DNA from: an uncultured Sutterella sp. | GTDB lineage: Bacteria > Pseudomonadota > Gammaproteobacteria > Burkholderiales > Burkholderiaceae_F | Direction of reading: 5' to 3' | NCBI GenBank assembly: GCA_905194315.1 | Contig: CAJJRX010000008.1 | Span: 1-64,000, forward strand | Length of the DNA stretch: 64,000 bases | Shown here: in pieces, positions 54,155-62,103 of the stretch | Position numbering within the stretch: the first letter of the stretch is position 1 | Layout of the letters: every line of letters starts with the position of its first letter | The notes under the pieces: model-generated | What the model saw: only the letters and a program-made list of their open reading frames with translations | What the model was told of the DNA's origin: nothing | Databases searched by the model: none | Program-made: the position numbers and the translations under genes

Positions 54155-56665
54155 TCAGCTCAGTCGCGGTGCGGTCTCTTTTTCCACGCCCGTGGCCTGA
54201 ACGGCGGTAAGCGCAATGCGCGGCACCACACCCGCCTGACCGTGATCCCCGTCCATAAAGGCTTTGAGTTTCTGAACCATGTCAAGGATGTCCTCACGGG
54301 CATCGTTGAGGTAGTGCGACTCACCCTCGTAGTGACCGAGCTGCGGACGCATGGCGTTAAGGCACACACCGACCGTGGTGGCATTGTGCAGCAGCGCCGA
54401 GAGCATCGGGGTGAGAATTCCCGAGAGACCCCCTGCGAGAAAGCCCGTATTGAGCCCCACAGCGTAGCGGACATTCTGTTTGATACGGCGCATCGTCGCC
54501 TCGCCGAGATCAAGCGCCACGAGCAGGTTGTGCAGGCTCTCTGTGAGCACCACGTCAGCCACCTCCTGGGCGATATCGGTCGAGTCGCGCAGCGTCACAC
54601 CGACGTCAGCGCAGCTGAGCGCAGGCGAATCGTTAATGCCGTCACCGATCATCAGCACGCGCGCGCCGCCCGCCTGCAGGCGCTTGACTTCGCCGGCCTT
54701 GTCCTGCGGGAGCACCTGGGCACGGAATTCGGTAATGCCGAGACGGTCTGCCACCGCCTTTGCCGTGCGCTCATCGTCACCGGTGAGCATCACGACACGC
54801 TTGCCGCGCGCCTTGAGCTGGCTGATCACTTCACGGGATTCCTCACGCAGCGGATCCTCAATGCCGAGCAGACCGATGAGCTCGCCGCCGTGGGCGAGAA
54901 AGAGTACCGTCTTGCCCTGATCGAGCAGCCCGTGAATCGCTTCGCGGGCAAAGCTCACATCCACGCCTTCGTCATCCTCGACAAAGTGACGCGAGCCGAG
55001 CACCACCTTCTGGCCGTCAACCTTCGAGCAGATGCCGTGAGCAACGACATACTGCACGGACGTGTCATGGCACTCGTCGTAGTGCTCAAGACCGCGATCA
55101 TCGGCTGCACGAACCACCGCACGCGACACCGGGTGCGGGAAATGTTCTTCTAGACAGGCCGAGAGACGCAGCACATCATCCTCGCTCCAGTGCTTCGAGA
55201 GCGAAACGACGTCAGAGAGCTTCGGCGTGGCGTTGGTGAGGGTGCCGGTTTTATCAAACACCACCGTGTCAACCTCGGCGAGCGCTTCAAGGTAGCGGCC
55301 GCCCTTGACAACAACACCGCGGGCCGTGCCTTCCTTCATCGCGGAGAGAATCGCGAGCGGCGTGGCCAGACGCAGCGCGCAGCTGTAGTCCACGAGAAGC
55401 ACCGAGGCCGTGCGGGTCAGATCCCGCGTGAAGAACCACACCAGAGCGGCAAGCGCGAAGTTAAAGGGCACGATCGCATCGGCGATCTTAAGTGCCTTGC
55501 TCTCGATACTGGCCTTGGCCTGTTCGCTGTCCTCAACAAACTGAATAATCTTCGCCAGACGGGTCGCATCACCGATATGCGTCGGACGGATGCCGATTTC
55601 ACCGTCTTCAACAACGGTACCGGCAAAGACCGAGCCGCCCACCCCGCGGTGGACCGCCACAGCCTCGCCCGTCATCGTGGCCTGATTGACTTCGGCCACA
55701 CCGTCGAGCACCACACCGTCGACCGGAATCACGCTGCCGGTACGGACCACCACCACATCGTCGGCGGTGAGATCCGAGAGCGCAATCTTCTCGAGCCCCT
55801 GCTCGCGGCGCACCCACACCTCGTCGCACTTCACGGAGAGCTGTTCGGCAAGACTTGCCATGCTCTTTTTGCGGGCATAGTTTTCGAGCATCTCACCCAT
55901 GCCAAGGAGCAGGATCAGGAGCCCCGCGCTCTTGAAGTCGCGGCGCAGCAGACAGAGCGCCACCGCGGCCGCATCGAGCACGGCCACATTGAGTCTGCCC
56001 TTAAAGAGCTCCCTGATGCCGTCGATGATGATCGGAATGCCGGCGAGCACCGTGTTAACGGTGGTGGCAAGCGCAGGCAGGAACGGGTTGACGAGCACAT
56101 GGCGCGCAAGCGGCCCGAAGTCAAGCTGCGAGTCGGGCAGCTCGAAATGCTGCTCGACGAGTTCATGCTTGCCGGCGCTGCCCGCCGCCGGGGCGGCCAG
56201 TGCCGGGCGCTGACGCTCCTCAAGACGGAAGCCGAAAAAGCGCAGCACCGGATAGAGAATGTTGGTGAGAATCGGCATGTTGCGCACGCCCGAATCGATC
56301 GCGTCTCGCACGCCGCCCACCAGACGGTTGTCACGGAAAATTTCAATCGCCTCATGCTCGCGTGCCGCCTTAAAGGCGCGCAGTGCGGCTTTGTTGCGCT
56401 GGGACCCCGCATACTGTGCGCGGGCCGCACGGCGGATCGGCGGATCGGTTTCAAGGCCAGCCAAGTAGCCTGCCACTTTCGCACGGGCGGCAATCGTGTT
56501 GTAGGTCACGATAACACTGCCGGTTCGGGGGTTGACCACCACACCGGTGACGTCCTCGATGGCGCTGATTTCATCGGCCATCAGAGAGGCTGAAGCAGCC
56601 GACAGCGGCGTACGGGTACGCCAGCGCTGACGATTGCCAACTTCATGAATTAACTGAAATTTCAT
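54155..56665 (-). CDS. P1B-type ATPase without CPC motif, FezB-like
   Basis: An 836-residue heavy-metal-type ATPase. The N-terminal ~80 residues are HMA-like without CxxC and start with an arginine-rich stretch (GNRQRWRTRTP). The transmembrane metal site reads DYSCALRLATP (Cys429) in place of CPC. The catalytic parts are intact: TGEAVAVHRG, phosphorylation Asp471 in DKTGTLTN, FPHPVSRAVV and GDGINDSPAL. The last helix has HNATTVGVCLNAMRP. These features fit the P1B-6 group, which includes ferrosome FezB, so Fe(II) is the likely cargo. No strong ribosome site is seen before the ATG. Confidence 0.87.
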   Translation of the reverse strand: MKFQLIHEVGNRQRWRTRTPLSAASASLMADEISAIEDVTGVVVNPRTGSVIVTYNTIAARAKVAGYLAGLETDPPIRRAARAQYAGSQRNKAALRAFKAAREHEAIEIFRDNRLVGGVRDAIDSGVRNMPILTNILYPVLRFFGFRLEERQRPALAAPAAGSAGKHELVEQHFELPDSQLDFGPLARHVLVNPFLPALATTVNTVLAGIPIIIDGIRELFKGRLNVAVLDAAAVALCLLRRDFKSAGLLILLLGMGEMLENYARKKSMASLAEQLSVKCDEVWVRREQGLEKIALSDLTADDVVVVRTGSVIPVDGVVLDGVAEVNQATMTGEAVAVHRGVGGSVFAGTVVEDGEIGIRPTHIGDATRLAKIIQFVEDSEQAKASIESKALKIADAIVPFNFALAALVWFFTRDLTRTASVLLVDYSCALRLATPLAILSAMKEGTARGVVVKGGRYLEALAEVDTVVFDKTGTLTNATPKLSDVVSLSKHWSEDDVLRLSACLEEHFPHPVSRAVVRAADDRGLEHYDECHDTSVQYVVAHGICSKVDGQKVVLGSRHFVEDDEGVDVSFAREAIHGLLDQGKTVLFLAHGGELIGLLGIEDPLREESREVISQLKARGKRVVMLTGDDERTAKAVADRLGITEFRAQVLPQDKAGEVKRLQAGGARVLMIGDGINDSPALSCADVGVTLRDSTDIAQEVADVVLTESLHNLLVALDLGEATMRRIKQNVRYAVGLNTGFLAGGLSGILTPMLSALLHNATTVGVCLNAMRPQLGHYEGESHYLNDAREDILDMVQKLKAFMDGDHGQAGVVPRIALTAVQATGVEKETAPRLS

Positions 56666-56921
56666 TTGATTTACACATTATTGAAGAAGTCAGCCGTCTC
56701 CGGACCGCGCCCGCGCTTCGGGGTAAAGCGCCGTGTGCGCAGCGGTAACTGACAGTCTGACTTCTGAGCCCGGTGTGCGCACCCCCGGCTTGGCCTCGGG
56801 GGCGTGAACACCATAAGGAATAACTGTTCTTCGGGGTCAGCCGGCCACGCGGCCGGCCGCATCAGAGCTTTGTGTGACAGCACTCACCGTCAGAAACAGT
56901 GCACGGGCGTCAGGCAGCGCC

Positions 56922-57221
56922 TCAGGCGGCCTGTTCCTTCGTGCAGGCGGCACATTCTTCAGCCTTGGCCTCAGCCCTGGCTTCCGCCTTGACCTTCTTT
57001 TCCTGGCTCTTCAACTGGGCTTCGGCCACAGCGTCAGCAATATCCTCTTTGCAGCTTTCCACCACGCCCATGGCTTTGTCCTTGAGGTCAATGCCGCTTG
57101 CGAGCAGATCGGTGGCGAGAGGCTTGAGTTCAAGCTTGCCGCGCGTGACGGCAACGGCGCCGAGTGCGCCGACCACAAGACCGCCGAGGAAGAAGAGGCC
57201 GTACTTGGTTGTTTCGTTCAT
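56922..57221 (-). CDS. DUF6110-like small membrane protein of the ferrosome-like cluster
   Basis: A 99-residue protein with one N-terminal helix (YGLFFLGGLVVGALGAVAVTRG) and a long charged helix (GIDLKDKAMGVVESCKEDIADAVAEAQLKSQEKK), ending in an Ala/Glu/Lys-rich tail with CAAC. The layout and the SGIDLKDKAM...CKEDIADA pattern resemble the small DUF6110 proteins encoded beside P1B-type ATPases. CTGGAG precedes the ATG. It is the first gene of the cluster, and the Fur box lies about 260 bp upstream. Confidence 0.78.
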   Translation of the reverse strand: MNETTKYGLFFLGGLVVGALGAVAVTRGKLELKPLATDLLASGIDLKDKAMGVVESCKEDIADAVAEAQLKSQEKKVKAEARAEAKAEECAACTKEQAA

Positions 57222-57454
57222 GATGCAGTATCTCCAGCGTTGTTAAGCAGAAAAACAACTTTTAGGTTGTCAGTAAATTCAGTGACATAAGCGCCTGTGC
57301 AGCGGACAGCGCTGACTGAGCAAACGCCCTGCCTGATGGTGTTAGCACACACAAAAAGCTGTCTGCACAAAGCACTATTTGTTATGAGTGAATTTTACTT
57401 TCACTGACGCCGGAAAACAACAGACCATTTGGTTTAATAATCTACGATTTGGAG

Positions 57455-57471
57455 GTAGTATCGGGTACTAC
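57455..57471. promoter_or_regulatory. Inverted repeat beside the Fur box
   Basis: GTAGTA-TCGGG-TACTAC is a perfect 6-bp inverted repeat 7 bp from the Fur box. It is followed by T5 on the plus strand, so it could also act as a weak plus-strand terminator. It may be a second operator. Confidence 0.5.
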
Positions 57472-57478
57472 TTTTTAA

Positions 57479-57493
57479 TGAGAATGATTCTCA
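57479..57493. promoter_or_regulatory. Fur box (perfect 7-1-7 palindrome)
   Basis: TGAGAAT-G-ATTCTCA is a perfect 7-1-7 inverted repeat and matches the Fur consensus TGATAATnATTATCA at 13 of 15 positions. The only gene start it can serve is the minus-strand cluster beginning at 57221. Confidence 0.85.
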
Positions 57494-57515
57494 CTTATCC
57501 GGACTCGCAAACCAC

Positions 57516-58055
57516 CTATTCTCTCTCTGCGGCAACGGCTTTCACCGGCACACTGTGTGCGGGTGCACTGCTCTGCGGGGCACTTTCGGGCGCGGGCGCC
57601 GGTACGCGCGAGCGACCCTGACGCGAACGGGCGATGACGAGCTGCACATACTGACTCACCATGTCAAAGGTGATGCCCGTTGTGGCGCTCGCTGTTCCGC
57701 GGGCGCTGTAGATGGGGATCCCGTTTTCAAAGGTGTGGAAGGTGACGCTTTTGAGATGTTTGCCTTCAAACTCGACCTCGTAGGTGATCGTGTAGGAGCA
57801 CACCTGAGGCCCCGCGCCGGCGGGCAGCGGCACATAGTGCGCGCCGACGGCGGCAATGCCGTCCTGAATCGCCTCAATGAGAATGTCGGTTTTCACCGCC
57901 GGATTCTCCAGCACACAGACCTGATCAAAATTCACCCTGCGCTGGAGTGCATCACGCGGAATATGATAGGGCCCGGGCGGCAGCGGTCTGGTGGCGCAGC
58001 CGGCAAGCAGCACAAGGCTCGTGAGAAGAGCAGCGCGAAAGAGCGGGTTTTGCAT
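57516..58055 (-). CDS. Lipoprotein of unknown function
   Basis: A 179-residue predicted lipoprotein with lipobox LLAGCATR near residue 20. The mature part (~115 residues) has VNFDQVCVLENPAVKTDILIEAIQDGIAAVGAHY and a beta-rich stretch with CSYTITYEVEFEGKHLKSVTFHTFENG; its two Cys may pair. The C-terminus is a Pro/Ala/Ser-rich tail. I do not recognise a family. The gene ends just upstream of the Fur box, which faces away from it. Confidence 0.78.
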   Translation of the reverse strand: MQNPLFRAALLTSLVLLAGCATRPLPPGPYHIPRDALQRRVNFDQVCVLENPAVKTDILIEAIQDGIAAVGAHYVPLPAGAGPQVCSYTITYEVEFEGKHLKSVTFHTFENGIPIYSARGTASATTGITFDMVSQYVQLVIARSRQGRSRVPAPAPESAPQSSAPAHSVPVKAVAAERE

Positions 58056-58249
58056 GCGTGGGCCTCTGTCGGGATAGCGAATATAAATAAGGGTCGGAGC
58101 GCTCGGTTGAGACTTCCGTCAGCTCTTAACTTTAGGCGTTTTCTTCTCCGCCGTCCTCTGCTTTGTTGCATCGGCGCGACAGCCGCAGGCGGAAATTTGA
58201 CGATATCCGCTGCTTTTGCTTTTTATGCTGACGGAAAAAGTGTACACTA

Positions 58250-58268
58250 GGTAAGGTTAAACCCTACC
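58250..58268. promoter_or_regulatory. Palindromic operator-like element upstream of the FixJ-type regulator gene
   Basis: GGTAAGGTTAAACCCTACC pairs at 8 of 9 positions around its centre. A second, perfect 10-bp palindrome AGTGTACACT lies just before it (58239-58248). The position 42 bp before the regulator's ATG suggests autoregulation. Confidence 0.55.
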
Positions 58269-58309
58269 AATCAACCTCTGACGCGTTACTCTACCGGAGT
58301 GCTCAAGAA

Positions 58310-58954
58310 ATGCTCAACAAGTATAGCCAGAACGAAGCCCTGCAGAACAGTCCTGTCATCCGCATCATTGACGACGATGATGCGATGCGCAAATCCTGGG
58401 CTTTTTTAATTGAAGACGAAGGCTGGGAAGTGGTGACGTACTCCGATGCCCTCACCTTTCTCTCCTCCAACGACTTCATCCGTCCGGGCTGCCTGCTCCT
58501 TGACGTGCGCATGCCACACATGTCCGGGCTCGAACTGCAGACGAAGCTGCGTGAAGTCGGCTGCGATCTGCCGATCATCTTTGTCTCCGGCCACGGGGAT
58601 ATCGATATGGCTGTGAACACTCTCAAAGCCGGTGTCATCGACTTCCTGCAGAAGCCCGTCGATGACCAGCGCCTGCTCGACACGATTGAGAACGCCGTCG
58701 CGAAGAACCTCTCCGAGCGCCGCAACTTTGCCGAAGTCTCCGACTTCAAGAGCCGCTTCGAGCAGCTCACGCAGCGCGAACGTGAAGTGATCCGCATGGT
58801 TGCCCGCGGCTACGCCAACAAGGAAGTGGCCCGCGAATTCGGCATCTCTGAAAAAACCGTCCAGGTTCACCGTGGTGCCGCCTACCGCAAACTCGACCTG
58901 CACAACGCTGCGGAAATCGCGCGTCTGCTGATGAAGTCCGGCGATTTCGTCTAA
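58310..58954 (+). CDS. FixJ/TtrR-type response regulator (orphan)
   Basis: A 214-residue response regulator. The receiver has the acidic pocket IRIIDDDDAM, phosphoacceptor Asp65 in LLLDVRMPHMSG, Ser in IFVSGHGD and Lys in FLQKPV. The C-terminal LuxR-type helix-turn-helix is LTQREREVIRMVARGYANKEVAREFGISEKTVQVHRGAA. The receiver resembles FixJ, TtrR and StyR, which answer to PAS or ligand-sensing kinases. No kinase gene is adjacent. Strong codon bias implies good expression. The signal and targets are unknown. Confidence 0.9.
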   Translation: MLNKYSQNEALQNSPVIRIIDDDDAMRKSWAFLIEDEGWEVVTYSDALTFLSSNDFIRPGCLLLDVRMPHMSGLELQTKLREVGCDLPIIFVSGHGDIDMAVNTLKAGVIDFLQKPVDDQRLLDTIENAVAKNLSERRNFAEVSDFKSRFEQLTQREREVIRMVARGYANKEVAREFGISEKTVQVHRGAAYRKLDLHNAAEIARLLMKSGDFV

Positions 58955-58986
58955 GCGGCAGTCGTTTTAGCGATCAGTCTCCCGAA

Positions 58987-59017
58987 GGGGATACCTCAGA
59001 TGGTATCCCCTTTTTTT
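58987..59017 (+). terminator. Rho-independent terminator
   Basis: A perfect 9-bp stem GGGGATACC / GGTATCCCC with a 6-base loop is followed by seven T, after the FixJ-type regulator gene. Confidence 0.95.
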
Positions 59018-59183
59018 GGTATTTTCAGTTTAATCTAAACCTTTCGTCAGTTTGGTTTCTTTCAGGATACCACTAGTGGAAAACCGCATAGTCTTGGGGT
59101 TTTTCGGACCGTCTTACGAAAAAACATATTTTCTTATACCCCTATTTTGCGTTACATTAATTTCTAAGTGGAATGTCTTATGC

Positions 59184-59212
59184 TTGACATTTGATGCCAC
59201 GGGGTCTATTAT
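59184..59212 (+). promoter_or_regulatory. Sigma-70 promoter of the speFL-speF-potE operon
   Basis: TTGACA (59184-59189) and TATTAT (59207-59212) are separated by exactly 17 bp, a near-consensus promoter. Transcription should start near 59220, about 125 bases before the leader ORF. The palindrome CCACTAGTGG lies upstream at 59070-59079. Confidence 0.85.
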
Positions 59213-59343
59213 TTCCACAGTACAGAAGAGCTGGAAAAGATTTATTTCAGCCCGTACACGGAACGAAATTAAATAAAGAACCAATCCGTTCCAGATAAAA
59301 AAAGGCATTTCCTACAGTCACTGTGTAGGGGAGGTTTTTAATC

Positions 59344-59448
59344 ATGGCAGTCAACAATATAGGATTAAGACGTACCCGTCATCTTATGTGCTTCTGCAAA
59401 CGCAGTTGCTTTAACTACAACCTCTTCGCCCCCGCATCGCTTTCCTAA
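59344..59448 (+). CDS. speFL: SpeFL-like ornithine-sensing leader (arrest) peptide
   Basis: A 34-codon ORF with a strong ribosome site AGGGGAGG (59327-59334). The peptide contains LRRTRHLMCFCKRSCFNYN, which aligns without gaps to E. coli SpeFL IRRTTHIMKFAHRNSFDFH; the RRT, His, Met, Phe, Arg and Phe positions are identical, and both peptides are 34 residues long. In E. coli, SpeFL captures ornithine in the ribosome tunnel and stalls, which blocks Rho and turns on speF. Here it lies 367 bases upstream of speF, as the mechanism requires. The CCTACA/TGTAGG hairpin (59311-59329) overlaps the ribosome site. The first of the two Arg codons is AGA, uncommon in this GC-rich DNA. Confidence 0.85.
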   Translation: MAVNNIGLRRTRHLMCFCKRSCFNYNLFAPASLS

Positions 59449-59815
59449 GCTGGATGGGGATGTACAGACTCGTCTGAACATCTGTCATTCAGCCGTCTAG
59501 AAGGGCTCCGGGGCCGCATCCTCGCGCGCTTACGGCTCTTCCTCTCCCGCTTCCGTTACAGAACAGTCTGAGCCTCGTAAGGTCCGATCTGATGCCTGAC
59601 ATCGGGTCACTGCACGCGCCGGTATCGTGCCGCACGCGCACAGTGAATAATCCCGTTATTTGGCCTCATTTCCCTTTCGGGTTTAAATGTCCGTTTTCTG
59701 CAACCCTAGCTAATTTAATTTGATTTTTAAACAATGGCCTAAATGTATTTAAATAAAGGCCAGGATAATATTCGCCCTGAATTTCGGGACGGACATATTA
59801 GATGAGGTAAAACCA
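59449..59815 (+). promoter_or_regulatory. speFL-speF regulatory leader
   Basis: A long untranslated leader between the arrest peptide and speF. It includes a C/T-rich, structure-poor stretch around 59536-59560 that could be a Rho-loading site, and several short hairpins. In E. coli this interval carries the Rho-dependent terminator controlled by SpeFL. GAGG precedes the speF ATG. Confidence 0.6.
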
Positions 59816-61999
59816 ATGAGAAAACTCAATATCGCCGCTACGCCTTGTGCCCGTGGTGCATTCTGCAGCACGCGCAAAGTTGTGGATCTTGATGGTGCGG
59901 ATCTGACTGAAGTCTCCGCTGTTGTGATGACCGCATCCGAGGCCGTTAACGGCAAGCTTGAGCAGGTGAAGAAGTCCGCCTTCGGCATTCCCGTGATCGT
60001 CAAGAACGACATGGAAACGCTCCCGACCGAACTCTTCAAGGAAGTTGTCTCCGTCATCGACGACAAGGCCACCGACGCCGGTCTGTACGGCCGTCAGGTT
60101 GACGCTGCCGCCCAGAAGTATGAAGACAGCATCCTGCCGCCGTTCTTCGGCAGCCTTGAAAAGTATGTCGAACAGGGTTATGCCCAGTTTGACTGCCCGG
60201 GCCATCAGGGCGGTGCCTTCTACCGCCGTCACCCCGCCGGCCGCGAATTCACGCAGTTCTTTGGTGAAAACGTTTTCCGCGCCGACCTCTGCAACGCCGA
60301 CGTGAGCATGGGTGACCTTCTGATTCACGAAGGTGCGCCTTGCGCCGCCCAGCAGGAAGCTGCCCGCATTTACAACGCCGACAAGACGTACTTCGTTCTC
60401 AACGGCACGTCTTCCGCCAACAAGGTTGTGCTCAACGCCCTGCTCGCCCCGGGCGACCTGGTGCTCTTTGACCGCAACAACCACAAGTCCAACCACCACG
60501 GTGCCCTGCTTCAGGCCGGTGCCACCCCGGTGTACCTTGAAACCGCCCGTAACGGCTACGGCTTCATCGGCGGTATCGATGATCACTGCTTCGATGAAAA
60601 GTACCTGCGTGACCTCGTTCGCGAAGTCTGCCCGGAAAAGGCTGACGCAAAGCGTCCGTTCCGCCTCTTCATCATCCAGCTCGGCACCTATGACGGCACG
60701 ATCTACAATGCCCGCCAGGTTGTCGACCGCATCGGTCATCTGTGCGACTACATCCTCTTTGACTCCGCCTGGGTCGGCTATGAACAGTTCATCCCGATGA
60801 TGAAAGACTGCTCGCCGCTGCTCCTTGATCTCGGACCTGAAGATCCGGGCATCATCGTGACGCAGTCCGTGCACAAGCAGCAGGCCGGTTTCTCCCAGAC
60901 CTCGCAGATTCACAAGAAGGACTCCCACATCAAGGGTCAGAAGCGCTACTGCCCGCACAAGCGCATGAACAACGCGTTCATGATGCACGCTTCCACCTCG
61001 CCTTTCTACCCGCTCTTTGCCGCACTTGACGTCAACGCCAAGATGCACGAAGGCGAAGCAGGCCGCCGTCTCTGGGACGACTGCGTGCGTGTGACGATTG
61101 ATGCCCGCAAGAAGCTGCTCGCCTCCTGCAAGTACATCAAGCCCTTCATTCCGCCGATGGTTGACGGCAAGCCCTGGGCTTCCTACAGCACCGACGTTAT
61201 CGCCAACGATCTGCGCTTCTTCGCTTTCGAACCCGGTGCCAAGTGGCACAACTTCGAAGGCTACGGCGATCACCAGTACTTCGTTGACCCGTGCAAGTTC
61301 CTGCTGACGACCCCGGGTATTAACGTTGACACGGGCGCTTATGACGACTTCGGCGTTCCCGCCACGATTCTCGCCAACTTCCTGCGTGAAAACGGCGTGG
61401 TTCCCGAAAAGTGCGACCTGAACTCGATCCTGTTCCTGATGACGCCTGCTGAAGACGCCGCCAAGATGGATCACCTGATCGCTCAGATCAACCGCTTCGA
61501 AGCGTACCTTGATGCCGACGCACCGCTCTCTGAAGTGCTCCCGAGCATCTACTACGCCAACGAAGAACGCTACAAGGGTTACACGATCCGCCAGCTCTGC
61601 CAGGAAATGCATGACTTCTACAAGAGCCTGAACGTCAAGCAGCTGCAGAAGGAAATGTTCCGCAAGGCCCACTTCCCGGATCGCGCGCTTGAACCGCAGG
61701 CTGCCCACTTCGAATTCATCCGCGGCAACGTTGAACTTGTTGCGCTTGAAAACGCCGCCGGCCGTATCGCTACGGAAGGTGCTCTGCCCTACCCGCCGGG
61801 AGTTCTCTGCGTGGTGCCGGGCGAAGTCTGGGGCAAGTCTGTGCTCAAGTACTTCCTCGCTCTGGAAGAAGGTATCAACCGCTTCCCGGGCTTCGCTCCT
61901 GAACTTCAGGGCGTGTACATCAACAAGGATGCTGACGGCCGCAAGCGCGCCTACGGCTACGTTCTCACGAAGGAACGTGCCGCTGAGCTCGGCTGCTAA
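59816..61999 (+). CDS. speF: Inducible ornithine decarboxylase SpeF
   Basis: A 727-residue PLP enzyme (fold type I, group III) converting ornithine to putrescine and CO2. It has an N-terminal wing domain, the PLP lysine Lys354 in SVHKQQAGFSQTSQIHKKD, and FNGTSS-like LNGTSSANK for phosphate binding. Length and sequence are close to E. coli SpeF (732 residues). Codon bias is very strong, suggesting high expression. With PotE it consumes protons and exports putrescine, giving acid resistance and polyamine release, a property of interest in gut bacteria. Confidence 0.96.
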   Translation: MRKLNIAATPCARGAFCSTRKVVDLDGADLTEVSAVVMTASEAVNGKLEQVKKSAFGIPVIVKNDMETLPTELFKEVVSVIDDKATDAGLYGRQVDAAAQKYEDSILPPFFGSLEKYVEQGYAQFDCPGHQGGAFYRRHPAGREFTQFFGENVFRADLCNADVSMGDLLIHEGAPCAAQQEAARIYNADKTYFVLNGTSSANKVVLNALLAPGDLVLFDRNNHKSNHHGALLQAGATPVYLETARNGYGFIGGIDDHCFDEKYLRDLVREVCPEKADAKRPFRLFIIQLGTYDGTIYNARQVVDRIGHLCDYILFDSAWVGYEQFIPMMKDCSPLLLDLGPEDPGIIVTQSVHKQQAGFSQTSQIHKKDSHIKGQKRYCPHKRMNNAFMMHASTSPFYPLFAALDVNAKMHEGEAGRRLWDDCVRVTIDARKKLLASCKYIKPFIPPMVDGKPWASYSTDVIANDLRFFAFEPGAKWHNFEGYGDHQYFVDPCKFLLTTPGINVDTGAYDDFGVPATILANFLRENGVVPEKCDLNSILFLMTPAEDAAKMDHLIAQINRFEAYLDADAPLSEVLPSIYYANEERYKGYTIRQLCQEMHDFYKSLNVKQLQKEMFRKAHFPDRALEPQAAHFEFIRGNVELVALENAAGRIATEGALPYPPGVLCVVPGEVWGKSVLKYFLALEEGINRFPGFAPELQGVYINKDADGRKRAYGYVLTKERAAELGC

Positions 62000-62026
62000 T
62001 CTGCTCAGCAGTTAAAAACTCATAAC

Positions 62027-62066
62027 CCGCGGACATCTACAGCTCATCTCTCCCGGATGCCCGCGG
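62027..62066 (+). other. Intercistronic hairpin between speF and potE
   Basis: CCGCGGACAT (62027-62036) pairs with ATGCCCGCGG (62057-62066) at 9 of 10 positions. It has no U tract, so it is a probable mRNA-stability element. Confidence 0.55.
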
Positions 62067-62103
62067 CGTTATGCCCCGTTCAAACCGATGGAAAACCTAT
62101 CCT

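Larger units (their letters stand above)
57222..57515 (-). other. AT-rich upstream region of the ferrosome-like cluster
   Basis: No gene is seen. The region is markedly AT-richer than its surroundings. It carries the inverted repeat at 57455-57471 and the Fur box at 57479-57493, so the promoter for the minus-strand cluster should lie here, with a leader of up to ~230 bases. Confidence 0.6.
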
